Shown piece by piece: positions 1 to 10,493 of a DNA stretch of 32,585 nt (positions are counted from its first letter, which is position 1; the number at the start of each line of letters is the position of its first letter). The position numbers and the translations under genes were made by a program. A model generated the notes under the pieces. It was not told the origin of the DNA and made no database searches. It was given only the letters and a program-made list of their open reading frames with translations. The stretch comes from Thermoanaerobaculia bacterium (lineage in GTDB: Bacteria; Acidobacteriota; Thermoanaerobaculia; Multivoradales; JAHEKO01), in the NCBI GenBank assembly GCA_945787575.1, contig CALZKB010000056.1, positions 1 to 32,585 on the forward strand. The letters are read 5' to 3'.

Positions 1-227
1 GTCGTCAACGATAGCTCGTATCGCTTCCTCCTCGCGCCTTGCAGCTGCACCGTAAGCCCTTGCCGCGCGACCCGCAGGACTTCTGCCACGGGCTGCTAGG
101 ATCGGCTTTCACCTGAATCGGTGGGACGCGCGACGGGCATCCCAAGACGAACCAACCCGGGGGCGCAGGTCCCGGCTACCTCGACGTTCTGGAAGGCTCG
201 GACTGCCGGCGACGGTGGCGCGGGGGT
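1..227. other. Left edge, no supportable gene
   Basis: No convincing complete gene is seen here. A short minus-strand reading frame starts near a GTG around position 98, has fairly G/C-rich third positions and runs off the left edge, so it could be the 5' end of another minus-strand gene. It is too short to recognise. The stretch between it and the stop of the DUF1573 gene shows no clear hairpin. Confidence 0.3.
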
Positions 228-1235
228 TCAGAGGACGCTGCCGCGGACGTCGATCTCGACTTTCGGCTGGAGCCTGTTGTCGGTCGGGATCGTCAGCGTG
301 CCGCGGAAGGTTCCCTTGGGCATCGACGGGTCGAGAGTGAGCTTCAATCGGTAGTGCTGGCCGTCCTCGACCACCTCGATCTCTGAAGTCAGGCCCGCCA
401 CGGTGCTCTCGATCGGACCGAGAGTGACCGCCGAGTCGCCAAGATTGCGAACCTCGAGAATCTGAGTCTGGGGTTTGGAGAGATCCTTGCGCCCGAAATC
501 TGCCACTCGAGGTAGAACCGCGACGACCGGGCGGACGAAGCCCGATACCGGAATCTTCACCTGACGCAGCCTCGGATGGTCGATCTCGAGAGTGACGAAA
601 TCGGCGAACGCGCCTTCGGGTGCGTTGCGATCGAGGGAGATCTCGACGATCCACTGACGGCCCGACTTGCTGGAGACCCGCTCCTCGTCGGTCGCCTCCC
701 GGAAGTCGGCCTTGACGAAGCTGTGCGGCGAGCGAGCCTTGGTGATCCGGAACTCGCCCGTCTCCTCGGTCCACACCTTCTGGATGATCGGTTCCCCCCC
801 CTTGCCGAGCACCGCCAGGAAACGTGCATAGCCGGGGTCCGACTCCACGTAGGCTCGGACGTCGGCCTTGATGACGAGCTCGAGCCGCGGGTTGCGCTGA
901 TCACTGGTGTAGACCTGAATGGTCTTCGCAATCGGTCCGCGCAGACCCTTCGTGCTAAGCGACGCCGCCACCGCGCCGACCTCGCCGGGGGCGATCTTCG
1001 CGTCGTAATCGACCACCGTGCAGCCGCAAGCCGGCCTGACGTCGGTGATCTCGAGCGTCTGGTCTCCTTCGTTCCTGATCCGGAAGGTCTGCTCCACGGT
1101 CTCGCCGCGGGGGACCGTCCCGACGTCGAAGACCGACTCGCCAAGCACCGCCCGCGGCTGGGCTTCGGCAGCGGTCGCCACGATCCAGAGCAGCGCCGCA
1201 AGAGAGAGGACGGTTCGGTTTCCGGGTTTCTTCAT
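228..1235 (-). CDS. Secreted DUF1573-domain protein
   Basis: This encodes a 335-residue exported protein of unknown role. Residues 1-26 form a signal peptide (KK, then a hydrophobic stretch, then an AEA-like cleavage site). The first domain carries the DUF1573 hallmark: a DVGTVPRGE strand, then NEGDQTLEI, then a Cys-Gly-Cys at residues 70-72 in a PACGCT context. A second Ig-like beta domain (around residues 230-335, with VRNLGDSAVTLGPI) resembles the ASH/MSP fold family. DUF1573 proteins are periplasmic or surface beta-sandwich proteins without a settled biochemical function. The start is set by an ATG nine bases after a GGAGG ribosome site. A longer reading frame continues upstream but is the antisense shadow of mpl. 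The gene diverges from mpl with a 54-base spacer. Confidence 0.85.
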   Translation of the reverse strand: MKKPGNRTVLSLAALLWIVATAAEAQPRAVLGESVFDVGTVPRGETVEQTFRIRNEGDQTLEITDVRPACGCTVVDYDAKIAPGEVGAVAASLSTKGLRGPIAKTIQVYTSDQRNPRLELVIKADVRAYVESDPGYARFLAVLGKGGEPIIQKVWTEETGEFRITKARSPHSFVKADFREATDEERVSSKSGRQWIVEISLDRNAPEGAFADFVTLEIDHPRLRQVKIPVSGFVRPVVAVLPRVADFGRKDLSKPQTQILEVRNLGDSAVTLGPIESTVAGLTSEIEVVEDGQHYRLKLTLDPSMPKGTFRGTLTIPTDNRLQPKVEIDVRGSVL

Positions 1236-1258
1236 CGCCAGGAGCCTCCAAGGCCGAA

Positions 1259-1267
1259 TGGTATACT
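1259..1267 (+). promoter_or_regulatory. Putative extended -10 promoter for mpl
   Basis: The sequence TG-G-TATACT matches the extended -10 consensus (TGnTATAAT) at all but one position. It lies 22 bases before the mpl ATG, predicting a transcript start near 1274 and a 5' leader of about 16 bases. No good -35 element is visible, which is tolerated by extended -10 promoters. Confidence 0.45.
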
Positions 1268-1289
1268 GCGCCCTGTTCACGCCCAAGAG

Positions 1290-2696
1290 ATGCCGCCGCT
1301 CGAAATCCATTTGATCGCGATCGGCGGCACCGGAATGGCGCCTTTGGCCTGTCTGCTCAAGGAGCTCGGCCACCGCGTTCGGGGCTCGGACGGCCCGCTC
1401 TATCCTCCGATGAGCACCTTGCTCGCGGAGGCCGGAATCGAGCCCGTCGAAGGCTACCGGGCGGCCAATCTCCAACCGGCGCCCGACCTGGTCGTCGTCG
1501 GTAACGCCGTCCGGAGCGACAACCCGGAAGCCGTGGCCGCCCGCGAGCTCGGCCTCGAGCAGATCTCCATGCCCGAGGCGCTCGCACGGTTCTTCCTGAC
1601 CGGACGCAGACCCCTCGTCGTCGCCGGCACTCATGGCAAGACGACGACCTCGTCGCTCGCCGCCTGGGTGCTCACCGACTGCGGCCGGGACCCCGGTTTT
1701 CTCATCGGCGGCGTTCCGCAGAATCTCGGACGCAGCTTCGCGGCCGGCCGCGGCAAGGTCTTCGTCGTCGAGGGTGACGAATACAACGCCGCCTACTTCG
1801 ATCGGGGTCCGAAGTTTCTCCACTACCGACCACAGACGGCGATCTTGACGAGCGTCGAATACGACCACGCCGATCTCTACGGTAGCCCGGAAGATCTGCT
1901 GACGGCCTATCGCCAAATGGTCGAGATCATGCCTCCCGACGGCCTCCTGGTTGCGTGCGGCGACGAGCCGGAGGTGATCGAAATCGTCGCCGGTGCACCC
2001 TGCGAGGTCGTTTTCTACGGCCTCGACTCGGCCCACGCCGTCCACCCCGAAGAGATCGAGACTCGGGCCGGCGCCACCCACTGCCGGGTAGTCTGCGGCG
2101 ACGACGAGCCGCTCGCGCTCGAATTGGGGGTACCGGGACTCCACAACCTCCAGAATGCGCTCGCGGTTTGGGCGGTCGCTCGCGACGACGGCATCCCCGG
2201 CGACGACATCGCCCGCGCCCTCGCTCGCTTCCGCGGAGTACAGCGCCGTCAGCAGGAGCTCGGAACCGTCGGCGGGGTCACGGTAGTCGATGACTTCGCC
2301 CATCACCCGACGGCCGTCGCAGCCACGCTGCCGGCGCTGCGGCAGCGCTACGGCAGTCGACGGCTGATCCTCGTCTTCGAGCCCCGCAGCTTGACCGCCG
2401 GTCGCCGAATGTTCTTCGATGCCTATCGCGAGGCGCTCGCCGGCGCCGACGCCGCCTTCGTGGCACCGGTGTTTCACGCCAGCCGCCTGAGCGACGACGA
2501 ACGTCTCGACGTCGAGGCTCTGGTCGCGGAGCTCTCGGACACAGGCACGCCCGCCGCTACTGCCGCCACGGTCGAGGGGCTCGCCAGACAGGTGATCGAG
2601 TTCGTGAAAACGGGCGACGTCGTGGTCACGATGTCTTCCGGAGCCTTCAAGGGACTGCCCTACCGCCTACTCGAGTCCTTGGGCAGTCCAAAATAG
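1290..2696 (+). CDS. mpl: UDP-MurNAc:tripeptide ligase (murein recycling)
   Basis: This encodes a 468-residue Mur-ligase-family protein, best matched to Mpl, which in the cytoplasm attaches recycled L-Ala-gamma-D-Glu-meso-Dap tripeptide to UDP-MurNAc using ATP. Visible signatures are the N-terminal nucleotide-binding IGGTGMAPLA (11-20), the Mpl-type GSDGPLYPPMSTLL (32-45), the ATP P-loop GTHGKTTTS (113-121), the VVEGDEYNAAYFD segment, the HNLQNALA central motif, and the C-terminal VDDFAHHPTA and MSSGAFKGL. YPPMSTLL and DEYNAAYFD favour Mpl over MurC. The length agrees with the family (about 450-460). The ATG at 1290 is chosen because homology begins at once; no strong ribosome site precedes it. 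It is followed 84 bases later by the TPR gene on the same strand. Confidence 0.92.
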   Translation: MPPLEIHLIAIGGTGMAPLACLLKELGHRVRGSDGPLYPPMSTLLAEAGIEPVEGYRAANLQPAPDLVVVGNAVRSDNPEAVAARELGLEQISMPEALARFFLTGRRPLVVAGTHGKTTTSSLAAWVLTDCGRDPGFLIGGVPQNLGRSFAAGRGKVFVVEGDEYNAAYFDRGPKFLHYRPQTAILTSVEYDHADLYGSPEDLLTAYRQMVEIMPPDGLLVACGDEPEVIEIVAGAPCEVVFYGLDSAHAVHPEEIETRAGATHCRVVCGDDEPLALELGVPGLHNLQNALAVWAVARDDGIPGDDIARALARFRGVQRRQQELGTVGGVTVVDDFAHHPTAVAATLPALRQRYGSRRLILVFEPRSLTAGRRMFFDAYREALAGADAAFVAPVFHASRLSDDERLDVEALVAELSDTGTPAATAATVEGLARQVIEFVKTGDVVVTMSSGAFKGLPYRLLESLGSPK

Positions 2697-2734
2697 CGGC
2701 GGATGAAGCGGCGACATCCGGCAACGGCCCACTG

Positions 2735-2743
2735 TGCTACGAT
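2735..2743 (+). promoter_or_regulatory. Putative extended -10 promoter for TPR gene
   Basis: TG-C-TACGAT lies 37 bases before the ATG at 2781, in the 84-base spacer after mpl. It matches TGnTAnnnT but has no clear -35, so it is a weak call. Confidence 0.3.
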
Positions 2744-2780
2744 CGCCCGCGCCTTGAGCCGATAGAGGCTTGTATCTCCA

Positions 2781-4685
2781 ATGACTTACCCTGGCGACTC
2801 CAACCTCTCGGACGACGTTCGACAGCGCGTCGAGGATACTTTCAAGCAGTCCCGTCAGCTGGCGCTCGAGGGGAAGCAGCAAGAAGCAAGCCTCGGGTGC
2901 GAGTTCGTGCTGCGACTCGATCCGTTGTTCGAGCCGGCCCGAGAGCTGATGGACCGGCTGGCGAGCGGTCAACCGATCGAGGTGGTGGAGGGGAGCCCCC
3001 CCAGCGAGCCGCCGATGCCCGACTTCACGAGTCAGCCGTCGGCAGGCCCCGGTGACGACTTCACGGCCCAGGATTCGGCTGGCGCCGAAGATGCGGAAGA
3101 TGCGTTCGACCTCGCCGCCGAGTTCGACGATCTCTTGGATCGTCGTGACTTCCGAACTCTGATGAACCTGGCCGGTGAGCACACGCAGACGGTCCAGGAC
3201 AGTCCGGAGCTGGCAGCAAAGGTCGCGGAGGCCTCCGACAGGCTCGAGGCCGAGCCGTACATGCGGGAGTTCCTCGATGCCGCCGAAAAGGCCCAGCGGC
3301 AGGGGCGTCTCAATGAGGCCAACGCGCTGGTGACCAAGGCTCGCGCCCTCGATCCGTCCCATCCGGGGCTTCCCCCCGAAGCGCCCACGGACGAGATCCA
3401 CGAGAGCAACGACAGGATTCGCGAGCTGCTCGAGGAAGGCCAAGCCTCGCTCGAACGCGGCGACTTCCAGGACGCTATCGACTCCTGGTCGCGCATTTTC
3501 CTGATCGACATCGACCACGCCGAGGCCAACCAGCGGATCGAGCGCGCGCGACGGATGAAGGCCGAGAACGAGCGCCAGATCGAGCAGGCGTTCCACGAGG
3601 CGGTCTCGCTCTGGGAGCGCGGCACCACGGACGAGGCGCGCGAGCTGTTCGAGCGCGTCCTCGAGCTCGACGCGTCCCATGCCGGAGCGCGCGACTATCT
3701 CGATCGGATGTCCTCCCGGGAGGCGGCCGTCGTTGTCGACACTCCGGAGCCCGCGAGCGAACTTGGCAACGAGATCCTGAGCCCGCCGGGTCCGGACGCC
3801 GCCGCGCCGCCGCCGCCGCCGGGCGCCATCAACGGCGACCTGGCGGTCGACGACCTGCCTTTGGAGGACAGCGCGCCCGTTGCGGTTCCCAAACCCGCCA
3901 AGAGCGGTTTCTTCCAGAAGAAGTTCCTGTCGATTGCGGCCGGCGGGCTCTTTCTGCTGTTGGCGCTTCTCGCTGTCGCCTACTTCAAGAAGGACGTCTT
4001 TTTTCCCAACCCCGAAGCCGAGCCTCAGGCGGTGACGGTCGACATTCTGGCGCGTGCGCGGTCACTCCACGAGAGCGGCCAGACCGCGATGGCCATCGCC
4101 CAGCTCAATCGGCTGCCCACCGACCATCCTCAGTACGCGGAGGCTCAGGCGCTCGTCGCCCAGTGGGAGGCTCCCGTCGAGGAGACCGAGCCGGAAGGCC
4201 CCACTGAGGAGCAGCTGGCGCAGCGCGACGCGCTAGTCGCCCAGGCTCAGCAAGCGCGACAAGGGCGCGAGTACCTGCGCGCCCTGGAGCTGTTCGTCAA
4301 CGCCTCCGAGAGCGCTCCTCTCAGCGCCGAGGACGAGCTCGTGCAGGAGGAGGTTCGCCAGCGGCTCGCCGGCCTCCAACCCCAGATCGAGATGTTCGAG
4401 CAGGGGGATTGGGAGTTCGTGCTGCCCGAGCTGTGGAAGCTGCACTCGGCCGATCCCGCGGACCTGGACATCGTCCAGCTGATGGTCGACTCCTACTACA
4501 ACCTCGGCGTCAGGGACCTCCAGCGAGGGGATGCTCCGGCGGCGGCCGAGAAGTTCCTGCGCGCGAGCGAGCTCAAGCCGACCGATGCCGAGGTCGAACG
4601 GCTCTCGCGGTTCAGTCAGATCTACGGCGAACGGCGAGCCGACATGCTCTATCGCATCTTCGTCAAGTACCTACCGTTCCGATGA
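2781..4685 (+). CDS. Membrane-anchored TPR-repeat protein
   Basis: This encodes a 634-residue protein with no enzyme motif. The N-terminal part (10-60 and about 160-310) has helical tetratricopeptide-like repeats, for example LLEEGQASLERGDFQDAIDSW (219-236) and FHEAVSLWERGTTDEARELF (271-290). A proline/alanine-rich linker (335-375) leads to one transmembrane helix at 382-401, flanked by lysines. More TPR-like repeats follow (420-460, 485-535, 575-605, with LGVRDLQRGDAPAAAEKFLRA). Such proteins usually scaffold protein complexes. Two repeat blocks on opposite sides of a single helix would put one in the cytoplasm and one in the periplasm. The stop overlaps the start of the RDD gene (ATGA), so the two are probably translationally coupled partners. 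The function is unknown. Confidence 0.85.
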   Translation: MTYPGDSNLSDDVRQRVEDTFKQSRQLALEGKQQEASLGCEFVLRLDPLFEPARELMDRLASGQPIEVVEGSPPSEPPMPDFTSQPSAGPGDDFTAQDSAGAEDAEDAFDLAAEFDDLLDRRDFRTLMNLAGEHTQTVQDSPELAAKVAEASDRLEAEPYMREFLDAAEKAQRQGRLNEANALVTKARALDPSHPGLPPEAPTDEIHESNDRIRELLEEGQASLERGDFQDAIDSWSRIFLIDIDHAEANQRIERARRMKAENERQIEQAFHEAVSLWERGTTDEARELFERVLELDASHAGARDYLDRMSSREAAVVVDTPEPASELGNEILSPPGPDAAAPPPPPGAINGDLAVDDLPLEDSAPVAVPKPAKSGFFQKKFLSIAAGGLFLLLALLAVAYFKKDVFFPNPEAEPQAVTVDILARARSLHESGQTAMAIAQLNRLPTDHPQYAEAQALVAQWEAPVEETEPEGPTEEQLAQRDALVAQAQQARQGREYLRALELFVNASESAPLSAEDELVQEEVRQRLAGLQPQIEMFEQGDWEFVLPELWKLHSADPADLDIVQLMVDSYYNLGVRDLQRGDAPAAAEKFLRASELKPTDAEVERLSRFSQIYGERRADMLYRIFVKYLPFR

Positions 4686-5332
4686 GCGACGAACCGCTCG
4701 AGCTTCCCCTCTTCGAAGCTCCGCAAGAGTCGCCCGAAGAGCTCGAAGCGCTGTTCACCGATCCTCCAGAGCCGGCGGACCAGGACGTCGTCGTGGAGAA
4801 GATCGAACTCGGCCCGCCCGAGCGCGTGCCCAAGGAGCCGCCATCGGCGCCCGAGATGCCCAGCGCGATCACCGAGATGCCGCCCGTGGCGACGGCCATG
4901 AGCGGGGGCGAGCCGATCGACCGGGTGACTCCCTTCCGCTTGCTCCCCGCCAGCTTCGGGCAGCGCCTCACCGCCGGATCGATCGATCTGTTGGTCCACC
5001 TCGCGGTCGCCTCCCTGCTGGCCGCGGGAAGCGCGACGATGGGTGTCGACATCGCTCTTCGACACCTGTCACCTCTAGTCATCGCCATGCTCGCCTTCTC
5101 GTTCGTCTACCATGTCGTCCCCCTGACCTTCTGGGGCCGCACCCCGGGAATGGCGGTCGGCGGCGTGCGGGCGCGAGCCACGGGAAACCTCCCCCTCTCG
5201 ATTCCGCAGGCCTCGGCGCGTTTCGCCGGACTCGTGCTGACCGTCGCCACTCTCGGTCTCGGAGCACTCCTGGCGTTGGGCGGCCGCTCACTTGCCGACC
5301 GCCTGAGCAACTCGGGGACCTGGAAGGCCTAG
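4682..5332 (+). CDS. RDD-family membrane protein
   Basis: This encodes a 216-residue protein. The first 85 residues are acidic and proline-rich with no predicted fold. Residues 91-200 match the RDD family: the conserved Arg and Asp in FGQRLTAGSIDLLV (R95, D102), three hydrophobic segments (about 102-119, 132-150, 180-199), and the FWGRTPGMAVGGVRA motif (150-164). RDD proteins are small inner-membrane proteins; some have been linked to ion transport, but most have no known substrate. The start is fixed by the ATGA overlap with the TPR gene. It converges with the ATP synthase operon across 60 bases. Confidence 0.88.
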   Translation: MSDEPLELPLFEAPQESPEELEALFTDPPEPADQDVVVEKIELGPPERVPKEPPSAPEMPSAITEMPPVATAMSGGEPIDRVTPFRLLPASFGQRLTAGSIDLLVHLAVASLLAAGSATMGVDIALRHLSPLVIAMLAFSFVYHVVPLTFWGRTPGMAVGGVRARATGNLPLSIPQASARFAGLVLTVATLGLGALLALGGRSLADRLSNSGTWKA

Positions 5333-5392
5333 AACCGCGGGGCGAAGCCGGCCGCCTCAGGGGATCTCGGGAGAAAGCTGCAGCCTTCCAGC

Positions 5393-5782
5393 TTAGCTAC
5401 CGAGCCTTGCCTGCACTCGGGCGCGGCGCACTGCCTTGTCGCGGTTCGCCATCGCCACCGGATCGGTCGCCAGCTTCCCTTGCGCTTCCGCGAGTCGCGC
5501 CTCGGCCTCGGCGCGGTCGATGTCGGACGGGTCTTTGGCGTCCTCGGTTAGCACCGTCAATCGATTGTCGACCATTTCTGCGAAACCGCCGTCGACGTAG
5601 AGCAGCCGTTGGCCGTCCGGCGTCTCCGCTCGCAACAGTCCGACGTCGAGTTTGACGAGCAGCGGCGCGCGATCGCGCAGAAACCCGATCGCGCCATCGT
5701 GCGCCGGAAGCGTGACGTAGGTCGCTTCCACGTCGAGCACCGCCGCCTCCGGGGTGACTACCGATAGCTCGAACGTATTCAT
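5393..5782 (-). CDS. atpC: ATP synthase F1 epsilon subunit
   Basis: This encodes 129 residues, the usual length for the epsilon subunit of the F1 central stalk, which couples rotation to catalysis and can inhibit ATP hydrolysis. The N-terminal beta-sandwich is recognisable: ELSVVTPEAAVLDVEA, the LPAHDGAIGFLRDRAPLL motif, and the YVDGGFAEMVDNRLTVLTEDA strand. The C-terminal helical hairpin is alanine/arginine-rich (AEAEARLAEAQGKL). It is the last gene of the operon, 16 bases after atpD. The start is the ATG giving MNTFELSVV. Confidence 0.95.
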   Translation of the reverse strand: MNTFELSVVTPEAAVLDVEATYVTLPAHDGAIGFLRDRAPLLVKLDVGLLRAETPDGQRLLYVDGGFAEMVDNRLTVLTEDAKDPSDIDRAEAEARLAEAQGKLATDPVAMANRDKAVRRARVQARLGS

Positions 5783-5798
5783 CGCCTGCCGGCCCAGC

Positions 5799-7265
<1,467 letters not shown>

Positions 7266-8138
7266 CTAAGCGAGCGCATTGGCGCCGCCGACGATGTCGA
7301 GCAGCTCCATGGTGACCTGGGTCTGGCGCGCGCGGTTGTACTGCATGGTGAGGCGTTTGATCATGTCTTCTGCGGCGTCGGTCGCGGCCTTCATCGCGAC
7401 CATGCGCGAAACCTGTTCGCTGACCGCGGCATCGGTGAAAGCCTGGAAGAGTTGGACTCGCACTGTGGCAGGCAGCAGCTCGTCGAGCAGCTCTTCGGGA
7501 CTCGGCGAGAACTCGTAGTCGACGGGGCTCGCCGGCTCCTCGCCCGCCGCCGCCTCGTAGGACAGCGGCAGGATCTTCTCCACGACCGGCGCCTGCTTGC
7601 CGGCGGAGATGAACTTCATGTAGGCGACCCAGAGCGCGCCGATCTCGCCGCTGGTGTAGTCGTCCATCAGCCGGTTGGCGATCGGTTCCACCTGATCGAA
7701 GCGAGGGGCGTCGCCGATCCCGGTGATCGCCTCCGCCAGTTCGCGGCCACGGAAGGCGAAGTTGGAGATGCCCTTTCCGCCGATCATAGTGACCAGTGTT
7801 TCGACGCCCGCTGCAGCACGCGCGTCGAGGTGCTCCATCACCAGCCGCAGCACGTTGGCGTTGTAACCGCCGCAGAGGCCGCGGTCGGAGGTGAGAACGA
7901 CCAACGCCTCCCTGTGGACTTCGTCGTGGGTCTGCATCAGCGGGTGCTCGAGGCCCTCGGCGGCGCGGGCCAGGCCGCCCACCAACTGAGCCAACTTCTC
8001 GGTGTACGGCTTGCCGGCGACGGCCCGGCTGAAAGCCGCCTGAAAACGCGCCGTCGCGATCAGTTGCATCGTCCGCGTGATCTTGCGGATGTTGCGCGTC
8101 GAATTACGGCGCTTGACGAGAACTCTGCGGTTGGCCAT
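7266..8138 (-). CDS. atpG: ATP synthase F1 gamma subunit
   Basis: This encodes 290 residues, matching the gamma rotor shaft. The N-terminal helix has the conserved RRNSTRNIRKITRTMQLIAT pattern, and the C-terminal helix has the matching AAEDMIKRLTMQYNRARQ plus a TMELLDIVGGANAL end. The Rossmann-like middle contains VVLTSDRGLCGGYNANV. It rotates inside the alpha3beta3 ring. It sits 24 bases upstream of atpD and 45 bases after atpA. Confidence 0.97.
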   Translation of the reverse strand: MANRRVLVKRRNSTRNIRKITRTMQLIATARFQAAFSRAVAGKPYTEKLAQLVGGLARAAEGLEHPLMQTHDEVHREALVVLTSDRGLCGGYNANVLRLVMEHLDARAAAGVETLVTMIGGKGISNFAFRGRELAEAITGIGDAPRFDQVEPIANRLMDDYTSGEIGALWVAYMKFISAGKQAPVVEKILPLSYEAAAGEEPASPVDYEFSPSPEELLDELLPATVRVQLFQAFTDAAVSEQVSRMVAMKAATDAAEDMIKRLTMQYNRARQTQVTMELLDIVGGANALA

Positions 8139-8183
8139 GGTCGATTCGGGTCGGGGTCGCGGTGGGCTCGATCGGAAGGATCG

Positions 8184-9884
8184 CTAGCTCGCGGACCGGG
8201 TCTTGAACTTGCCGACGAGCTCGTTGAGAGTCGCTTCCAGTTCGTCCGAGATCGTGCGCTTCGCGGCGATCTCCTCGAGGACCTCGGGGAACTCGTCACG
8301 GATGTGGGCGAGCAGCGCCTTCTCGAAGGCGGAGACTTGCGACACCTCGAGATCGTCGAGGTAGCCCTTGGTGCCGGCGAAGATCGACACCACCTGCTCG
8401 GCCACGGAGAACGGTTGGTACTGCGGCTGCTTCAGGAGCTCGACCATCCGCTGCCCGCGATCGAGCTGCTTCTGAGTCGATTCGTCGAGCTCGGTTCCGA
8501 GCTGCGCAAACGCCTCCAGCGCCCGGAAGGCAGCTAGGTCGAGGCGGAGCGACCCCGCCAGCTTCTTCATCGCCTTGATCTGCGCGTTGCCGCCGACCCG
8601 CGAAACCGATATGCCGACGTTGACCGCTGGTCGGACGCCGGCGAAGAAGAGGTCGGGCTCGAGAAAGATCTGCCCGTCGGTGATCGAGATCACGTTGGTC
8701 GGAATGTAGGCCGAGACCTCGCCCTCGAGGGTCTCGATGATCGGCAGCGCCGTCATCGAGCCGCCACTGTTGGGGAACTTGTGCAGCTTGTGGCCGTCCC
8801 CCGCAGTCTCAAGCGCCGCTTCCGCGCGCTCACGGCCGGATCCGCGATGGAAGATGCCCTTCGACTCATCCGGTGGGTGCTCGGTAAACGCGTCGAGGTC
8901 GCTCACCGCCAGCGAGCGATCGTTGGAGTCGACTGCGGTGTCGGCCGGTACGATCGCATACTCGTCGCGCAGCTTGACCGCCCGCTCGAGCAGACGAGAA
9001 TGGAGGTAGAAGACGTCGCCGGGGTAGGCCTCGCGACCCGGCGGCCGGCGCAAGAGCAGCGACAGCTGACGGTAGGCGTGGGCCTGCTTGGAGAGATCGT
9101 CGTAGATGACGAGCGTCGCTCTCCCGTCCAAGTACATGAAGTACTCGGCCATCGCAGCGCCCGCGTAGGGGGCGATGTACTGCAGCGGCGCCGGATCCGA
9201 CGCCCCAGCGGAGACGACGATGGTGTAGTCCATCGCCCCGAGCTCGCGGAGCTTCTCCACCACGCCGACGACCGTCGATTCCTTCTGACCGACGGCGACG
9301 TAGACGCAGACCACGTCGCCCCCCCTCTGATTGACGATGGTGTCCAGAGCGATGGCGGTCTTGCCGGTTCGGCGGTCGCCGATGATCAGCTCGCGCTGCC
9401 CGCGACCGATGGGGATCATTCCGTCGATCGCCTTGATGCCCGTCTGCAGCGGCTCATCGACCGGCTGGCGGGCGGCGATGCCCGGCGCCTTGAACTCGAG
9501 CGGGCGGCGATGCGGAGTCTCGACCGTTCCCAGGCCATCGAGCGGACGACCGAGCGGATCGACGACGCGGCCGATGAGCGCCTCACCGACGGGCACGGAC
9601 AGGAGCTCACCGGTGCGGCGGACCTCGTCGCCCTCCTTGATCGTCAGATAGTCGCCGAAGATGACGACGCCGACCGAGCTCTCTTCGAGGTTGAACACCT
9701 GACCGTACTGGCCGTTCTCGAACTTCAGCTGCTCAGCCGCGAGGGCGTTGGTCAAACCGTAGACCCGGGCGATGCCGTCACCGACCTCGAGCACGCGTCC
9801 GACTTCGGACAGATCCACTTCGGTCCGGTAGCTACGGATCTCCTCGGTCAGGACCGATGAAATCTCATCCACCTTGAACTTCAT
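8184..9884 (-). CDS. atpA: ATP synthase F1 alpha subunit with insertion
   Basis: This encodes 566 residues, about 50 longer than the usual 500-515. The standard features are intact: the nucleotide-binding loop GDRRTGKTA (169-177), the VGQKEST region, [31 protein letters not shown] (a strong family block spanning about 262-292), the SRLLERA motif (296-302), [31 protein letters not shown], and the arginine-finger context [11 protein letters not shown]. Between [14 protein letters not shown] and GGSMTALP (about 309-373) there is a polar stretch far longer than in E. coli, where some 15-20 residues occupy this loop. The frame is unbroken and both flanks are highly conserved, so it is an insertion rather than a frameshift. 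Ribosome site GAGG precedes the ATG. Confidence 0.97.
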   Translation of the reverse strand: MKFKVDEISSVLTEEIRSYRTEVDLSEVGRVLEVGDGIARVYGLTNALAAEQLKFENGQYGQVFNLEESSVGVVIFGDYLTIKEGDEVRRTGELLSVPVGEALIGRVVDPLGRPLDGLGTVETPHRRPLEFKAPGIAARQPVDEPLQTGIKAIDGMIPIGRGQRELIIGDRRTGKTAIALDTIVNQRGGDVVCVYVAVGQKESTVVGVVEKLRELGAMDYTIVVSAGASDPAPLQYIAPYAGAAMAEYFMYLDGRATLVIYDDLSKQAHAYRQLSLLLRRPPGREAYPGDVFYLHSRLLERAVKLRDEYAIVPADTAVDSNDRSLAVSDLDAFTEHPPDESKGIFHRGSGRERAEAALETAGDGHKLHKFPNSGGSMTALPIIETLEGEVSAYIPTNVISITDGQIFLEPDLFFAGVRPAVNVGISVSRVGGNAQIKAMKKLAGSLRLDLAAFRALEAFAQLGTELDESTQKQLDRGQRMVELLKQPQYQPFSVAEQVVSIFAGTKGYLDDLEVSQVSAFEKALLAHIRDEFPEVLEEIAAKRTISDELEATLNELVGKFKTRSAS

Positions 9885-9897
9885 CTCGATACCTCGC

Positions 9898-10482
9898 TTA
9901 CGTCGTGAAATGGATCTCGCGCGTGGCGCGATCCAGCAACTGATCGTTCAACCGGCGTAGGTCCGACGCCAGGCTGTAGTCGATCTTCCGGTCGCCGACC
10001 GACACGATCAGGCCGCCCAGGGTCTCCGAGTCGACCGTCTCCGCCAGCCGTACCTGCCGCCCGGTGACGCGTGCCAGCGTCTCCCGGAGCTTCTCGCGAT
10101 TCGAGTCCGTGAGCGGAACCGCCGAGGTCACCGCCACGTCCACCCGTCCGCGCTTCTCGTCGAGCGCCTGACGGTAGGCGACCGCCAGCGCCCGCAAGAG
10201 GCCGAGCCGCCCCTTGCCGTTCATCACCTGTAGCGCGTCGACGACGAGCGGGCTCACCTCGTCCTGCAGCGTCTTGTCGATCGTCCTGCTCCGAGCGTCC
10301 TGAGCGACCAGCGGACTCGAGAAGAACCGCTCCAGGTCGGGATCCCGGTCTTGGAGCGCGACCAGACCGCGGAGCTCCTCGAGCACGCGGTCTCCGGCAT
10401 CCCGCTCTTCCGCCAGCGCGAGCAGGGACTCCGCATAGACGCGGGCCACCGCAAGCTCGCGATCGTTGACCTGAGCGCTCAT
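9898..10482 (-). CDS. atpH: ATP synthase F1 delta subunit
   Basis: This encodes 194 residues, slightly long for the delta/OSCP stator subunit. The N-terminal helical domain begins [17 protein letters not shown], as in the family. The C-terminal part holds the typical [25 protein letters not shown], then [29 protein letters not shown]. It connects the top of the alpha3beta3 hexamer to the b-subunit stalk. It lies between atpF (11 bases) and atpA (13 bases). Confidence 0.95.
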   Translation of the reverse strand: MSAQVNDRELAVARVYAESLLALAEERDAGDRVLEELRGLVALQDRDPDLERFFSSPLVAQDARSRTIDKTLQDEVSPLVVDALQVMNGKGRLGLLRALAVAYRQALDEKRGRVDVAVTSAVPLTDSNREKLRETLARVTGRQVRLAETVDSETLGGLIVSVGDRKIDYSLASDLRRLNDQLLDRATREIHFTT

Positions 10483-10493
10483 CTCGACGCCGC

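Noticed and set aside
1236-2477. Long upstream extension of the minus-strand DUF1573 frame (about 400 codons)
   Set aside because: It is the antisense shadow of mpl. It lacks recognisable domains, and a clear ribosome site and signal peptide begin at 1235.
5375-5394. AAGCTG/CAGCTT hairpin between the RDD gene and atpC
   Set aside because: The stem is only six base pairs, overlaps the atpC stop codon and has no T-run, so it is too weak to call a terminator.
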